Assembly: GCA_037134895.1 (NCBI GenBank)
Contig: JBAXLI010000005.1
Coordinates: 1 to 64,000 of the forward strand
DNA length: 64,000 nucleotides
Source: CAIRDP01 sp037134895
GTDB taxonomy: Bacteria > Bacteroidota > Bacteroidia > Bacteroidales > FEN-979
Direction of reading: 5' to 3'
In this document: positions 16,766 to 24,565 of the stretch, piece after piece
Layout of the letters: each line of letters starts with the position of its first letter
How positions within the stretch are numbered: the first letter of the stretch is position 1
The notes under the pieces: generated by a model
What the model saw: the letters and a program-made list of their open reading frames with translations, nothing else
What the model was told of the DNA's origin: nothing
Databases searched by the model: none
Program-made: the position numbers and the translations under genes

Positions 16766-17374
16766 GTGAATCAGGACTTTTTGGTTGATTTTGGGTTCTT
16801 CCAGGCCTCGCTTGCCGAACTCGTTGCTGTAATAACAGGGCTTATCAGTGTATGGCTTGTCAAAAAAGAGAATGTCTGGGCATTTCCTGTAGGCGGAGTC
16901 AGCGTTATATTTTCGGCATACATTTATTTTAAAGGCGGTGTTTACGCCAATGCCGGGATAAATATTTTCTACTTCCTGATGAACATTTATGGCTGGTACT
17001 ACTGGCTCAGAAAAATCGGGGGGGAAAAACATATCATGATCACCTCCTGCAACCTGAAGGAAATGCTCCTTTATGCCGCTCTGATCGTTATCCTGTTCTT
17101 TGGTCTTTGGTATGTTCTTAGAAAGATGCAGAATAATGAATATGCATTTTACGATGCATTCACATCTTCGCTTTATGCGGTTGCCATGTGGCTCATGGCG
17201 AGGAAAAAGATCCAGCACTGGCCTCTCTGGATTATCGGGGATGTGGTCATGATCGTACTCTGCTTTTTCCTTAAGTGGTATTTTCTCGGCTTCCAGTACC
17301 TGGTTTATACTGTTATTGCCTCCATGGGATGGATGGAGTGGAGATATAAAATCACCGGGACAAAAACTTATTGA
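16766..17374 (+). CDS. pnuC: PnuC family nicotinamide riboside transporter
   Basis: About 202 residues, with seven hydrophobic helices and the PnuC signatures: AELVAVITGLISVWLVKKENVWAFPVG, the NIYGWYYW motif and the C-terminal FLGFQYLVYTVIASMGWMEW. PnuC carries nicotinamide riboside by facilitated diffusion; intracellular phosphorylation traps it. The next gene is the matching kinase, which supports this. The frame is open from 16733, but the stretch before 16766 contains the -33 and -7 promoter elements, so I take the GTG at 16766 as the start; the TTG at 16781 is an alternative. Confidence 0.9.
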   Translation: MNQDFLVDFGFFQASLAELVAVITGLISVWLVKKENVWAFPVGGVSVIFSAYIYFKGGVYANAGINIFYFLMNIYGWYYWLRKIGGEKHIMITSCNLKEMLLYAALIVILFFGLWYVLRKMQNNEYAFYDAFTSSLYAVAMWLMARKKIQHWPLWIIGDVVMIVLCFFLKWYFLGFQYLVYTVIASMGWMEWRYKITGTKTY

Positions 17375-17906
17375 TCTGTCAGAAAAAATCAGAAAAATAG
17401 CGGTCACAGGTCCTGAATCTACAGGAAAATCAATGCTTGCCTCTGAGCTTGCGGGATTTTACGCTACAAGCTGGGTCCCTGAATATGCAAGGGAATACCT
17501 TGAACTGAACGGACCTGAATATAAAGAGGAGGATATTTTTCTGATTGCGAAAGGACAACTTGAGAAGGAAACCCAGGCCTTGTCGCAGGCTTACGGATTC
17601 CTTTTTTGTGATACGGAATTCCTGGTCACCAAAATCTGGAGTGAGGTCAGATTCGGGCGTTGCAATCCATGGATTACGAGGCAGGTTGAGGAGCACCTTT
17701 ACGATCTTTATCTCTTATGCGATATTGACCTGCCCTGGGAATATGATCCCCTCAGGGAGCATCCTGAGATGAGAAAAGAACTTTTTGATTTGTATTACAA
17801 TGAATTAAAAAGCCGCGGCTTTCCCTTTTTCGTCGTAAGCGGTTCAGGAACCAGGCGGCTAAAGAATGCCACCAGGATCATTGCAGAATATTTTAAAGAA
17901 AGCTAA
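17316..17906 (+). CDS. NadR-type ribosylnicotinamide kinase (AAA_28 P-loop protein)
   Basis: The product matches the C-terminal kinase domain of NadR: a P-loop GPESTGKS close to the N-terminus, WVPEYAREYLE, the CDTEFLVTKIWSEVRFG block, and a lid segment LPWEYDPLREHPEMR. It phosphorylates nicotinamide riboside to NMN with ATP, completing the salvage step begun by PnuC. The DNA-binding and adenylyltransferase domains of enterobacterial NadR are absent. The only standard start in this frame before the P-loop is TTG at 17316, giving a 59-nt overlap with pnuC; initiation at a rare codon near 17370-17397 would fit the family's usual N-terminus better. Start uncertain, function confident. Confidence 0.9.
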   Translation: MPPWDGWSGDIKSPGQKLIDLSEKIRKIAVTGPESTGKSMLASELAGFYATSWVPEYAREYLELNGPEYKEEDIFLIAKGQLEKETQALSQAYGFLFCDTEFLVTKIWSEVRFGRCNPWITRQVEEHLYDLYLLCDIDLPWEYDPLREHPEMRKELFDLYYNELKSRGFPFFVVSGSGTRRLKNATRIIAEYFKES

Positions 17907-17932
17907 TTTCGATCAGTAAAATCACAGGTGTT

Positions 17933-19114
17933 TTGGACCCGTCACTGAAAATTTTATTCGTTCCCCGCTGGTACCCCAGCCGCTGCGATCCTATGCCTGG
18001 GCTTTTTATACAGCGTCAGGCAGAAGCACTTGCAGAGAAACATTCCGTAAGGGTAATTTCAGTTCACGCTGATCCTGATTGTAAAACGACCTTTGAGATA
18101 CAGCATTCTGTTGAAAATGCAGTTAAAATCTGCAGAATATTTTATAAAAAGGATCTTCGCGCACCATTTGTTTCCAAGATTGTGAACTTGTTCAGGTATG
18201 TTAAAGCACATCACCTCGGCTATCAAAGCCTGATGCCTTTCTCAGTGGATATCGTTCACGGTCATATCCTTACACGGGAAATATTCTTTGCCTGGTATAT
18301 GTCGCACAAGCAGAAATGTCCTTATGTTGTTTCTGAACATTGGTCGAGGTACTTTGCTCAAAACAGAACCTACAGGGGGGTATTCAGGAAATGGCTGACA
18401 GGATTTTTAACCGGCAGATCATCGGCCCTGATCCTTGTGAGCCAATCCCTGAAAGATGCCATGAAATCCTGCGGGCTCAGCCATCCCGCGACCTTCATCG
18501 TGCCTAACGTTGTTGACACATCTTCTTTTGTGGTCGCAACGTCTGGCCGGCAGAGTGAAAAAGCCGTCATTCTTCATGTTTCCTGCTTCGAGGATAAATC
18601 GAAGAACATTTCCGGCTTTCTCGAAGCAGTTGCCGGGCTTTTCAGACGGCGAAACGATTTCAGGGTCGTCCTTGCCGGGGAAGGTCCGGATCTCGCCAAC
18701 CTGAAGATATATGCAGCCAGGCTTGGCCTTGATCCCGGCAGAGTTGAATTCGCAGGCTTGAAACAAAACACAGAGCTTGTCAATCTTTATCAGTCAGGTT
18801 CTTTCCTGGTTCAGTCAAGCCGTTACGAAACCTTCGGTACTGTCGTTATTGAAGCACTTGCCTGCGGATTGCCCGTGGTTTCAACTTCGACAGGGATTGC
18901 AGCAACCCTTATAAATGCTGATACCGGGATACTTATTCAACACAGCTCAGTTGATGAAATTGTTATGGCGATAGAACATATGCTGAATATTTATCCTACC
19001 TTTGAAAAGCAGAAATTGCATGAATCTGCAGCCCTTATGTTTTCAGGCAGTGTGATCAGGGGACAACTTGAAGGCATCTATCGCGAAATTGCTGATACAT
19101 GGCAAAAGGTTTAA
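17933..19114 (+). CDS. Glycosyltransferase family 4 (GT-B fold)
   Basis: A 393-residue soluble glycosyltransferase. The N-terminal acceptor domain starts ILFVPRWYPSRCDPMPGLFIQRQAEAL; the C-terminal nucleotide-sugar domain holds VILHVSCFEDKSKNISGFLEAV, VLAGEGPDL, VQSSRYETFGTVVIEALACGLPVVST (the family's EX7E region). The sugar donor is not predictable. It overlaps the next gene by 16 nt, so both are translated from one mRNA; with the flippase downstream it forms a small cell-surface glycan cluster. Start is TTG at 17933. Confidence 0.9.
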   Translation: MDPSLKILFVPRWYPSRCDPMPGLFIQRQAEALAEKHSVRVISVHADPDCKTTFEIQHSVENAVKICRIFYKKDLRAPFVSKIVNLFRYVKAHHLGYQSLMPFSVDIVHGHILTREIFFAWYMSHKQKCPYVVSEHWSRYFAQNRTYRGVFRKWLTGFLTGRSSALILVSQSLKDAMKSCGLSHPATFIVPNVVDTSSFVVATSGRQSEKAVILHVSCFEDKSKNISGFLEAVAGLFRRRNDFRVVLAGEGPDLANLKIYAARLGLDPGRVEFAGLKQNTELVNLYQSGSFLVQSSRYETFGTVVIEALACGLPVVSTSTGIAATLINADTGILIQHSSVDEIVMAIEHMLNIYPTFEKQKLHESAALMFSGSVIRGQLEGIYREIADTWQKV

Positions 19115-20769
19115 AGTTTGGTGTTATGTGCAACGGCACAGTCTTCCAGAAATGGCAGTCTGAGGCTATACGGCTCCTTGTACAAAGCGGTCATGAACCG
19201 GCGTTGCTTATTGTGGATAAACGTAACGACAATTCGGACCAGGCTGTTAATCAAATGAAGCAGAAACCAAAATATTCCTTTTTGTGGAGGGCATCGGGCA
19301 GGTGTTTGTTCAGATATGAGCAGAAATCTCCTGTACAGATGGGGGAGGAATTGAAGGAAATACCCAGGCTGGTATGTGAGGTTACTGTAAACAAATTTTC
19401 CGAATACTTCCATGATCGGGATATCATGATAATTAAATCGGCAAATCTTGATTTTATACTTCGGTTCGGGTTCAATATCATCCGCGGGGATATCCTGCAT
19501 TCAGCAAAATACGGGGTTTGGTCATTCCATCATGACGATGAACAGAAATACAGGGGTGGACCTGCCGGTTTCTGGCCCATATATAACAATGATCCTGTAA
19601 GTGCGGCGATGATGCAGCGGCTTACCGAAAAGCTTGATTCAGGCATCATCCTGAAAAAAGGCTGGTTCAAGACCCTTATGCATTCCTACAAAACGAACCT
19701 GGATGTTCTGCTGCTGATGTCTTCGTCCTGGCCTGCTGATGTCGCAAACCAGATTGTTGCCATTGGCTATCCCAGATGTTCCCAATCCGCAACATCCGCC
19801 CCGGTTTACAAAGTCCCCGGGAACATGAAAATGTTCCTATTCCTTCTGAGGCTTCTCAGGAACCGGATTTTATTTTACTGGAATGACCTGTTCAGGGCTG
19901 AACGCTGGAATATAGGGATTATCAATGCTTCGGTTCAGGAAATTGCTTTTTCTGAAGATACAATCAGGCCCGAGGATGTGCTCTGGATGAAGGAAAGGAG
20001 TTCCCGTAATTATTTTGCCGACCCTGCAGGTTTTATCGAGGAGAACAAGGTCCACATCCTTATGGAAGACTACTCCTACGCCGATAACAAGGCACACATC
20101 TCAGAGGCGGTGTTTGATCCTTTTTCAAACAGCTTCTCTGTTCCCCTCAAATCCATAGAAACAAAGGAACATCTCTCTTACCCTTTTGTTTTTGTGCATG
20201 GTGAAAACATCTATTGTTTACCCGAATCATACCGCTATGGTTATATCGGGCTGTATAAACGTAATTATTCTGAAGGGATTTTCGTTGAAGACCATGTGCT
20301 GATTGATAAAATTGATGCAGTAGACCCCACCCTCATCAATCACAACGATAAATGGTGGTTGTTCCTCACATTGAGGAAATACTCGAATACCCATTTGTAT
20401 ATTTATTATTCCAATGAGCTCGATGGCGTTTACAAACCCCATCCTGCAAACCCTGTTAAAATGGATGTCAGGTCTTCAAGACCGGCTGGACTGCCTTTTA
20501 TCCATGAAAGCCAGCTTTACCGGCCTTCCCAGGATTGTTCAGAATCATATGGAAAGCGGATTGCTATTAACCGGATTATTAAACTTACCGAAACTGAATT
20601 TGAGGAGGAACTGGTCAAATATATAGGGCCTTTGCAAAACGGCAGGTATTCAAAAGGATTTCATACGGTTTTTGGTCTTGGCAGGTTTACCCTGATCGAT
20701 GCCAAACGAAGCAAATTCAATTTCGCCCATTTCGGTCGTCAGACCCGTCATAAATTCAGGAAACACTAG
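19099..20769 (+). CDS. Formyltransferase-like domain fused to a GIPC-transferase-type five-bladed beta-propeller
   Basis: A 556-residue fusion. Residues 1-235 resemble the formyltransferase fold: GVWSFHHDDEQKYRGGPAGFW (141-161) aligns with the Fmt/PurN catalytic block, with the usual Asn replaced by Ser143 and the histidine kept at 145, and LDSGIIL (179-185) keeps the catalytic aspartate position. Residues about 265-540 match the domain N-terminal in plant glucosamine inositolphosphorylceramide transferase: FADPAGFIEENKVHILMEDYSY, HLSYPFVF, PESYRYGYIGLY, VDPTLI. It probably modifies a sugar of the glycan made by this cluster, but the reaction is unknown and the Asn-to-Ser change may mean a different chemistry. 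Overlaps the GT4 gene and precedes the flippase by 8 nt. Confidence 0.8.
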   Translation: MAKGLKFGVMCNGTVFQKWQSEAIRLLVQSGHEPALLIVDKRNDNSDQAVNQMKQKPKYSFLWRASGRCLFRYEQKSPVQMGEELKEIPRLVCEVTVNKFSEYFHDRDIMIIKSANLDFILRFGFNIIRGDILHSAKYGVWSFHHDDEQKYRGGPAGFWPIYNNDPVSAAMMQRLTEKLDSGIILKKGWFKTLMHSYKTNLDVLLLMSSSWPADVANQIVAIGYPRCSQSATSAPVYKVPGNMKMFLFLLRLLRNRILFYWNDLFRAERWNIGIINASVQEIAFSEDTIRPEDVLWMKERSSRNYFADPAGFIEENKVHILMEDYSYADNKAHISEAVFDPFSNSFSVPLKSIETKEHLSYPFVFVHGENIYCLPESYRYGYIGLYKRNYSEGIFVEDHVLIDKIDAVDPTLINHNDKWWLFLTLRKYSNTHLYIYYSNELDGVYKPHPANPVKMDVRSSRPAGLPFIHESQLYRPSQDCSESYGKRIAINRIIKLTETEFEEELVKYIGPLQNGRYSKGFHTVFGLGRFTLIDAKRSKFNFAHFGRQTRHKFRKH

Positions 20770-20777
20770 GAACCCCG

Positions 20778-22091
20778 ATGTTCAGGAAAATCATTGGTAC
20801 GATCGGGACCCGTGTATTCAGCGCCTTCCTTACACTACTTATAAGTGCTTTGAATGCCCGTTTGGGTCCCTCAAACATGGGAACCATTACACTCATCACA
20901 CTCTCAGTAACCTACATTCAGCTATTGAATAATTTTATCGGCGGAGGAGCTCTGGTATATATGTCACCCCGCGCCGGATTCTTCAAGTTGTTTGTGTCAA
21001 GCTATACCTGGACATTTTTTGTTACCATCATTGGGACATGTGTTTTTGGCAGCATTGATCTGTTCTCAACAAGCGTTGAAGTCATTCCCAAGGGTTATTT
21101 TATTGAAGTACTTGTGCTGGCTTTGATCATGTCCTTTGCTTCGGTTAATTATATGCTCCTGCTCGGAAGGGAAAAGGTGAAAACCTTCAATATTCTAAAC
21201 CTGGTACAGATTATTACCCTGATTGTGTGTTTGCTGATTGCTGTGTACGTTTTCAAAGTAAGAACTGTCATGGCTTATTATTGGGCAATTCTTATTTCTT
21301 ATTGTATTAGCTTCGTTTTCAGTTTTATTCCATTGCTTGAGTTTTGGAAAATTGAGCCTCTGACCGGACTTAAAGCGATATTCTCTGTTATGTTCCGCTA
21401 CGGAACATATGCTCAGTTCGCGAATATTTTTCAGCTCTTCAACTACCGCATCGGCTACTATTTGGTTGATTACTGGTACGGCAGGGCAACTCTTGGGGTT
21501 CTTGGACTTGGATTCCAGTTGTCAGAGGGTCTTTGGATCATCTCACGAAGCCTGGCAATGGTCCAGTTCACCAGGATATCAAATACCATTGACTCGAAAT
21601 ATCATGTGCGGATTACCTTGATTCTGTCGAAGATAGCAATTGTTGTGACAACCCTGGCAGTTATCTGCCTTGTTGCGTTACCCCAGATTGTCTATCGCAA
21701 AATTTTCGGCCCGGGGTACGACGACATCAAACTGGTTATAGCATCCCTCGCATTCGGTATTATCACCCTAAGTTTCTCAATGATCCTCAGCCATTACTTC
21801 TCAGGGATCAACAAACCATATCACAATACGATCAGCTCTGCGATCGGACTGGTTTTTACCCTGCTTCTGGGCTTTTTGCTGATACCAAGGTTTGGGCTGA
21901 TCGGTGCTTCCATCACAGCATCCATATCCTATTCGATTTCTGCCTTGTATCAGTTTATCATCTTCTCGAAAATGAACCGGCTGAAACCCAGGGATTTCCT
22001 GCTTACGCTCAGCGAATTAAAACTACTTATCGGAGAAGTGAAGAACTTCTCATGGAAAGGCGGAACCCCTGAATCAGTAAATAGCAATTGA
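20778..22091 (+). CDS. Polysaccharide/oligosaccharide flippase (Wzx/MATE-like)
   Basis: The 437-residue protein has about 12 membrane helices arranged like the polysaccharide transporter family. N-terminal RKIIGTIGTRVFSAFLTLLISALNARLGPSNMG is typical of Wzx flippases, which move lipid-linked glycan repeat units across the inner membrane. It is the last gene of the GT4 - formyltransferase-like cluster (8-nt gap). Its 3' end overlaps the 3' end of the convergent beta-helix gene by 18 nt. Confidence 0.88.
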   Translation: MFRKIIGTIGTRVFSAFLTLLISALNARLGPSNMGTITLITLSVTYIQLLNNFIGGGALVYMSPRAGFFKLFVSSYTWTFFVTIIGTCVFGSIDLFSTSVEVIPKGYFIEVLVLALIMSFASVNYMLLLGREKVKTFNILNLVQIITLIVCLLIAVYVFKVRTVMAYYWAILISYCISFVFSFIPLLEFWKIEPLTGLKAIFSVMFRYGTYAQFANIFQLFNYRIGYYLVDYWYGRATLGVLGLGFQLSEGLWIISRSLAMVQFTRISNTIDSKYHVRITLILSKIAIVVTTLAVICLVALPQIVYRKIFGPGYDDIKLVIASLAFGIITLSFSMILSHYFSGINKPYHNTISSAIGLVFTLLLGFLLIPRFGLIGASITASISYSISALYQFIIFSKMNRLKPRDFLLTLSELKLLIGEVKNFSWKGGTPESVNSN

Positions 22092-23504
22092 TTTTTTTGC
22101 AAGGACTTTGCGGTCAGAAGAAATGATAAGCCAGTAATTTCCTGATGCAAGGCTGTCTTTCGAAAACATCCCGCGGTATTCCCCGGGGACAGGACTGTTC
22201 AGTTTAAGCCGTCTGACAACCAGCCCGTTCACGTCAAGCACATCGGTTTTGAAAACCTCTCCGCCTGTATATTTGAAAAGTACTTCAGAATTGTCCTTTA
22301 CAGGGTTTGGATTGACTGTAAGCTGAGGTTCCTCGACTGGAATTGTGGACTGAACACCGGTGAAAATAGTGCTGAGGGATGATAAAAGACTGCAACCCGG
22401 GCCACCGTAGGCTCCCATGTCATTCCTGGTTGTTCCTTTTGAAGGAAACAGGGCGGATGAGGGATTGAGGGGATCGGAAAGGTCGTTGTAAACGGCAGTG
22501 GAATCACCTTCGTCTATGCAAGGAGATATCCCCGAAAGATAATAGTTCATGACGTCAAATTCGGGATTCAGGTTGATGTTCCCGCTTCCTGCAAATCCTC
22601 CCTGAATATCATTGTATATAGCTGTCACAGAGCTCGTTGCAGCAAAGATCTGGCTGCCCAGGGAGGCAGTGTTACCCCAGAGTATGTTATTTTTAATGGT
22701 CATCGTAGTACTCCAGGCCCTGATACCTCCCCCGGGCCCGGTTGAATAATTGTATATAATGGTATTGTTGATTGCCAGCCTGGGTGTCGCCGGGGAACTT
22801 TCACCCAGTATCCACAAGCCGCTGCCACCGTAATCCTGCCCCCCGGTATTATGTGCTATAAGGTTGTTCCTTATGATTCCTCCGCAATAATTGAATACAA
22901 TGCCAGCACCGTATTTTCCCTGGTTATTGTCAATTACGTTGTTTGCAATAAGCGGATTGCTGTCCCCGCAGCGGATACCGCCCCCGCCTGTGCTTGCCAT
23001 ACCCCCGCTTCCGTCGGTGGCCTGGTTGTAGGTAATGTGATTATGAAGTATACGGGGAGACAAATACTGAACAAGTATCCCGCCCCCTTCCCTGTATACA
23101 GAGCCTGGATTATGCTCGTCATTCCATTTTGTTCCTGTGCCACCGGTGATCCTGAACCCAATGATCATGGCCGATGTGTCGGAAAATGTCGAAGGAACTT
23201 TGCTCGCAATGATCACGCAACTCGCCGAATCGGGATCAGCAGGCTGGCTGCCGTTTATAATCGTGGCATCGATCATCGCGGTATCATGGCTGAGAATGTA
23301 TGTGCTGGCTAAAACTATTCCCCTGCCCCTGAAGTTGATATTCTCAAAGTAAGTGCCGGGAGAGACAAGCACAGTGTCGTGCTGGGATGCTGCATTGATT
23401 GCCGACTGTATCGTGGCATATTGTGAAGGAACCAGCAATCTTGTTGAAAATGCCAGCTGGAAAGCAACACAAGTGAAGACTATAAAAAGGATAGGTTTTT
23501 TCAT
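22074..23504 (-). CDS. Secreted right-handed beta-helix protein with a T9SS C-terminal sorting domain
   Basis: About 476 residues from the ATG at 23504. Residues 1-20 form a signal peptide. VPSQYATIQSAINAASQHDTVLVSPGTYFENI is the start of a pectate-lyase-like parallel beta-helix; repeated N-x-I-x-x-N turns (HNHITYNQATDG, NNVIDNNQGKYG, NTIIYNYSTG, NNILWGNTA) are its coils. The last 75 or so residues (NPNPVKDNSEVLFKYTG to the C-terminal KSIAIY) have the type A sorting-domain pattern read by the type IX secretion system, so the protein is probably secreted or attached to the cell surface. Carbohydrate binding or lyase activity is possible; no catalytic residues identified. The frame is open to 23573 but a -7 element at 23521-23528 supports the shorter start. 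Confidence 0.88.
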   Translation of the reverse strand: MKKPILFIVFTCVAFQLAFSTRLLVPSQYATIQSAINAASQHDTVLVSPGTYFENINFRGRGIVLASTYILSHDTAMIDATIINGSQPADPDSASCVIIASKVPSTFSDTSAMIIGFRITGGTGTKWNDEHNPGSVYREGGGILVQYLSPRILHNHITYNQATDGSGGMASTGGGGIRCGDSNPLIANNVIDNNQGKYGAGIVFNYCGGIIRNNLIAHNTGGQDYGGSGLWILGESSPATPRLAINNTIIYNYSTGPGGGIRAWSTTMTIKNNILWGNTASLGSQIFAATSSVTAIYNDIQGGFAGSGNINLNPEFDVMNYYLSGISPCIDEGDSTAVYNDLSDPLNPSSALFPSKGTTRNDMGAYGGPGCSLLSSLSTIFTGVQSTIPVEEPQLTVNPNPVKDNSEVLFKYTGGEVFKTDVLDVNGLVVRRLKLNSPVPGEYRGMFSKDSLASGNYWLIISSDRKVLAKKSIAIY

Positions 23505-23520
23505 AGAGATATGTTTTCCG

Positions 23521-23528
23521 CAAAAATA
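23521..23528 (-). promoter_or_regulatory. Bacteroidota -7 promoter element (minus strand)
   Basis: CAAAAATA reads TATTTTTG on the minus strand, 16 nt upstream of the beta-helix ATG at 23504. It lies inside the longest possible frame, arguing against the upstream start. Confidence 0.7.
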
Positions 23529-23582
23529 TGTAAATATACCTATATGTATTATAAGGATCGGTGAAATCCGCATAAAACCCGG

Positions 23583-24362
23583 TCACTCGCCATTGAAGAT
23601 CGGTTTCCTTTTTTCATAAAACGACCTGATGCCTTCAATGTAATCGCTGCTTGTCCCGGCTTTCCCCCTGAGCATGTCGATATGCTCAAACACCGAAGGT
23701 GAGATCGGTAAGGAATTTCCTAAAATGTTCAGCTGCTCCTTGATGACCTGGATACTCAGGGGGGAGTTGGCAATGATGCGGTTGGCAAGTTTTACGGTGA
23801 ATTCTTCAAGTTCTTCACGTTCCACAATATGATTGATGATCCCAAGGCTATGGGCCTTTTCTGCCGATATCGGGTCGGCTGTGAAGAACATTTCCTTCGC
23901 AATGTGGGAGCCCATGATATCGAGGAACTGCAGTATACCTGAAGTGTTGTAAGGCACACCTATCTTTGCAGGCGTTATTGCAAGACATGTGTCTTTGGTG
24001 CCGATTACAATGTCGCAAATTATCGCAACATTGCATGCACCTCCCCAGATACTTCCTTCGGCCATCGCTATTACAGGTACCGGGATCCGCATGATGGTCC
24101 GTATTACCTTTTGAAGGGGATTGTCATAGGCCAGGGGGTCACTCCCGTCACGCGGCAGCTCGTCAATGTTAAAACCTGAAGACCATACTTTGGCTCCTTT
24201 ATTTGACCTGAGGATGATGACCCTTACTTTCCGTTCTTCCATTTCATGCAGAGCGTCAAGCAGTTCATTCAGAAGGGCACGGCTCAGGGCATTGCGCTTG
24301 GCATCATGATTGAGTATGATCCATCCGATAGAATCACTGATTTCAATTTTAACTAATTCCAT
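23583..24362 (-). CDS. Crotonase-family methylmalonyl-CoA decarboxylase-like protein (ScpB-like)
   Basis: The 259-residue protein follows E. coli ScpB (YgfG) along its whole length as I remember it: KRNALSRALLNELLDAL, SNKGAKVWSSGFNIDELP, DPLAYDNPLQKVIRTI, EGSIWGGA, VPYNTSGI (Tyr138), and a C-terminal YEKRKPIFNGE. ScpB decarboxylates methylmalonyl-CoA to propionyl-CoA. The active-site Tyr is kept, but the position of ScpB His66 is Phe64 here (GFNIDEL against GHDIHEL), so activity may differ; another crotonase reaction is possible. No partner genes of the succinate-to-propionate route are adjacent. Confidence 0.8.
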   Translation of the reverse strand: MELVKIEISDSIGWIILNHDAKRNALSRALLNELLDALHEMEERKVRVIILRSNKGAKVWSSGFNIDELPRDGSDPLAYDNPLQKVIRTIMRIPVPVIAMAEGSIWGGACNVAIICDIVIGTKDTCLAITPAKIGVPYNTSGILQFLDIMGSHIAKEMFFTADPISAEKAHSLGIINHIVEREELEEFTVKLANRIIANSPLSIQVIKEQLNILGNSLPISPSVFEHIDMLRGKAGTSSDYIEGIRSFYEKRKPIFNGE

Positions 24363-24423
24363 ATGGTGTTTTTCTGCTGGTTTCTACTGTTTGCAAAATA
24401 ACAGAAATCTGAGCTCCTGTGAA

Positions 24424-24484
24424 TAACTTTGCGATAATATTTAGTAAATCCGTCAAGAGAGGCCGGTGGATTGAGTTATCTTTG
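24424..24484 (+). promoter_or_regulatory. Two candidate Bacteroidota -7 elements upstream of parE
   Basis: TAACTTTG at 24424-24431 and TATCTTTG at 24477-24484 both match TAnnTTTG and read toward parE. The nearer is 81 nt before the ATG. I see no clear -33 for either. The remaining 24363-24565 gap shows nothing else. Confidence 0.5.
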
Positions 24485-24565
24485 TCGCGGTCAGAAAGTA
24501 TATCCCTTGCTGGTGCGGATGAAATTCCGGAACTGGCCTTTTTTTGATTTTCAATACATCCCGAT

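Noticed and set aside
16748..17407. A 219-residue minus-strand frame over pnuC
   Set aside because: Antisense shadow of a recognisable transporter; rich in His, Pro and charged residues with no domain.
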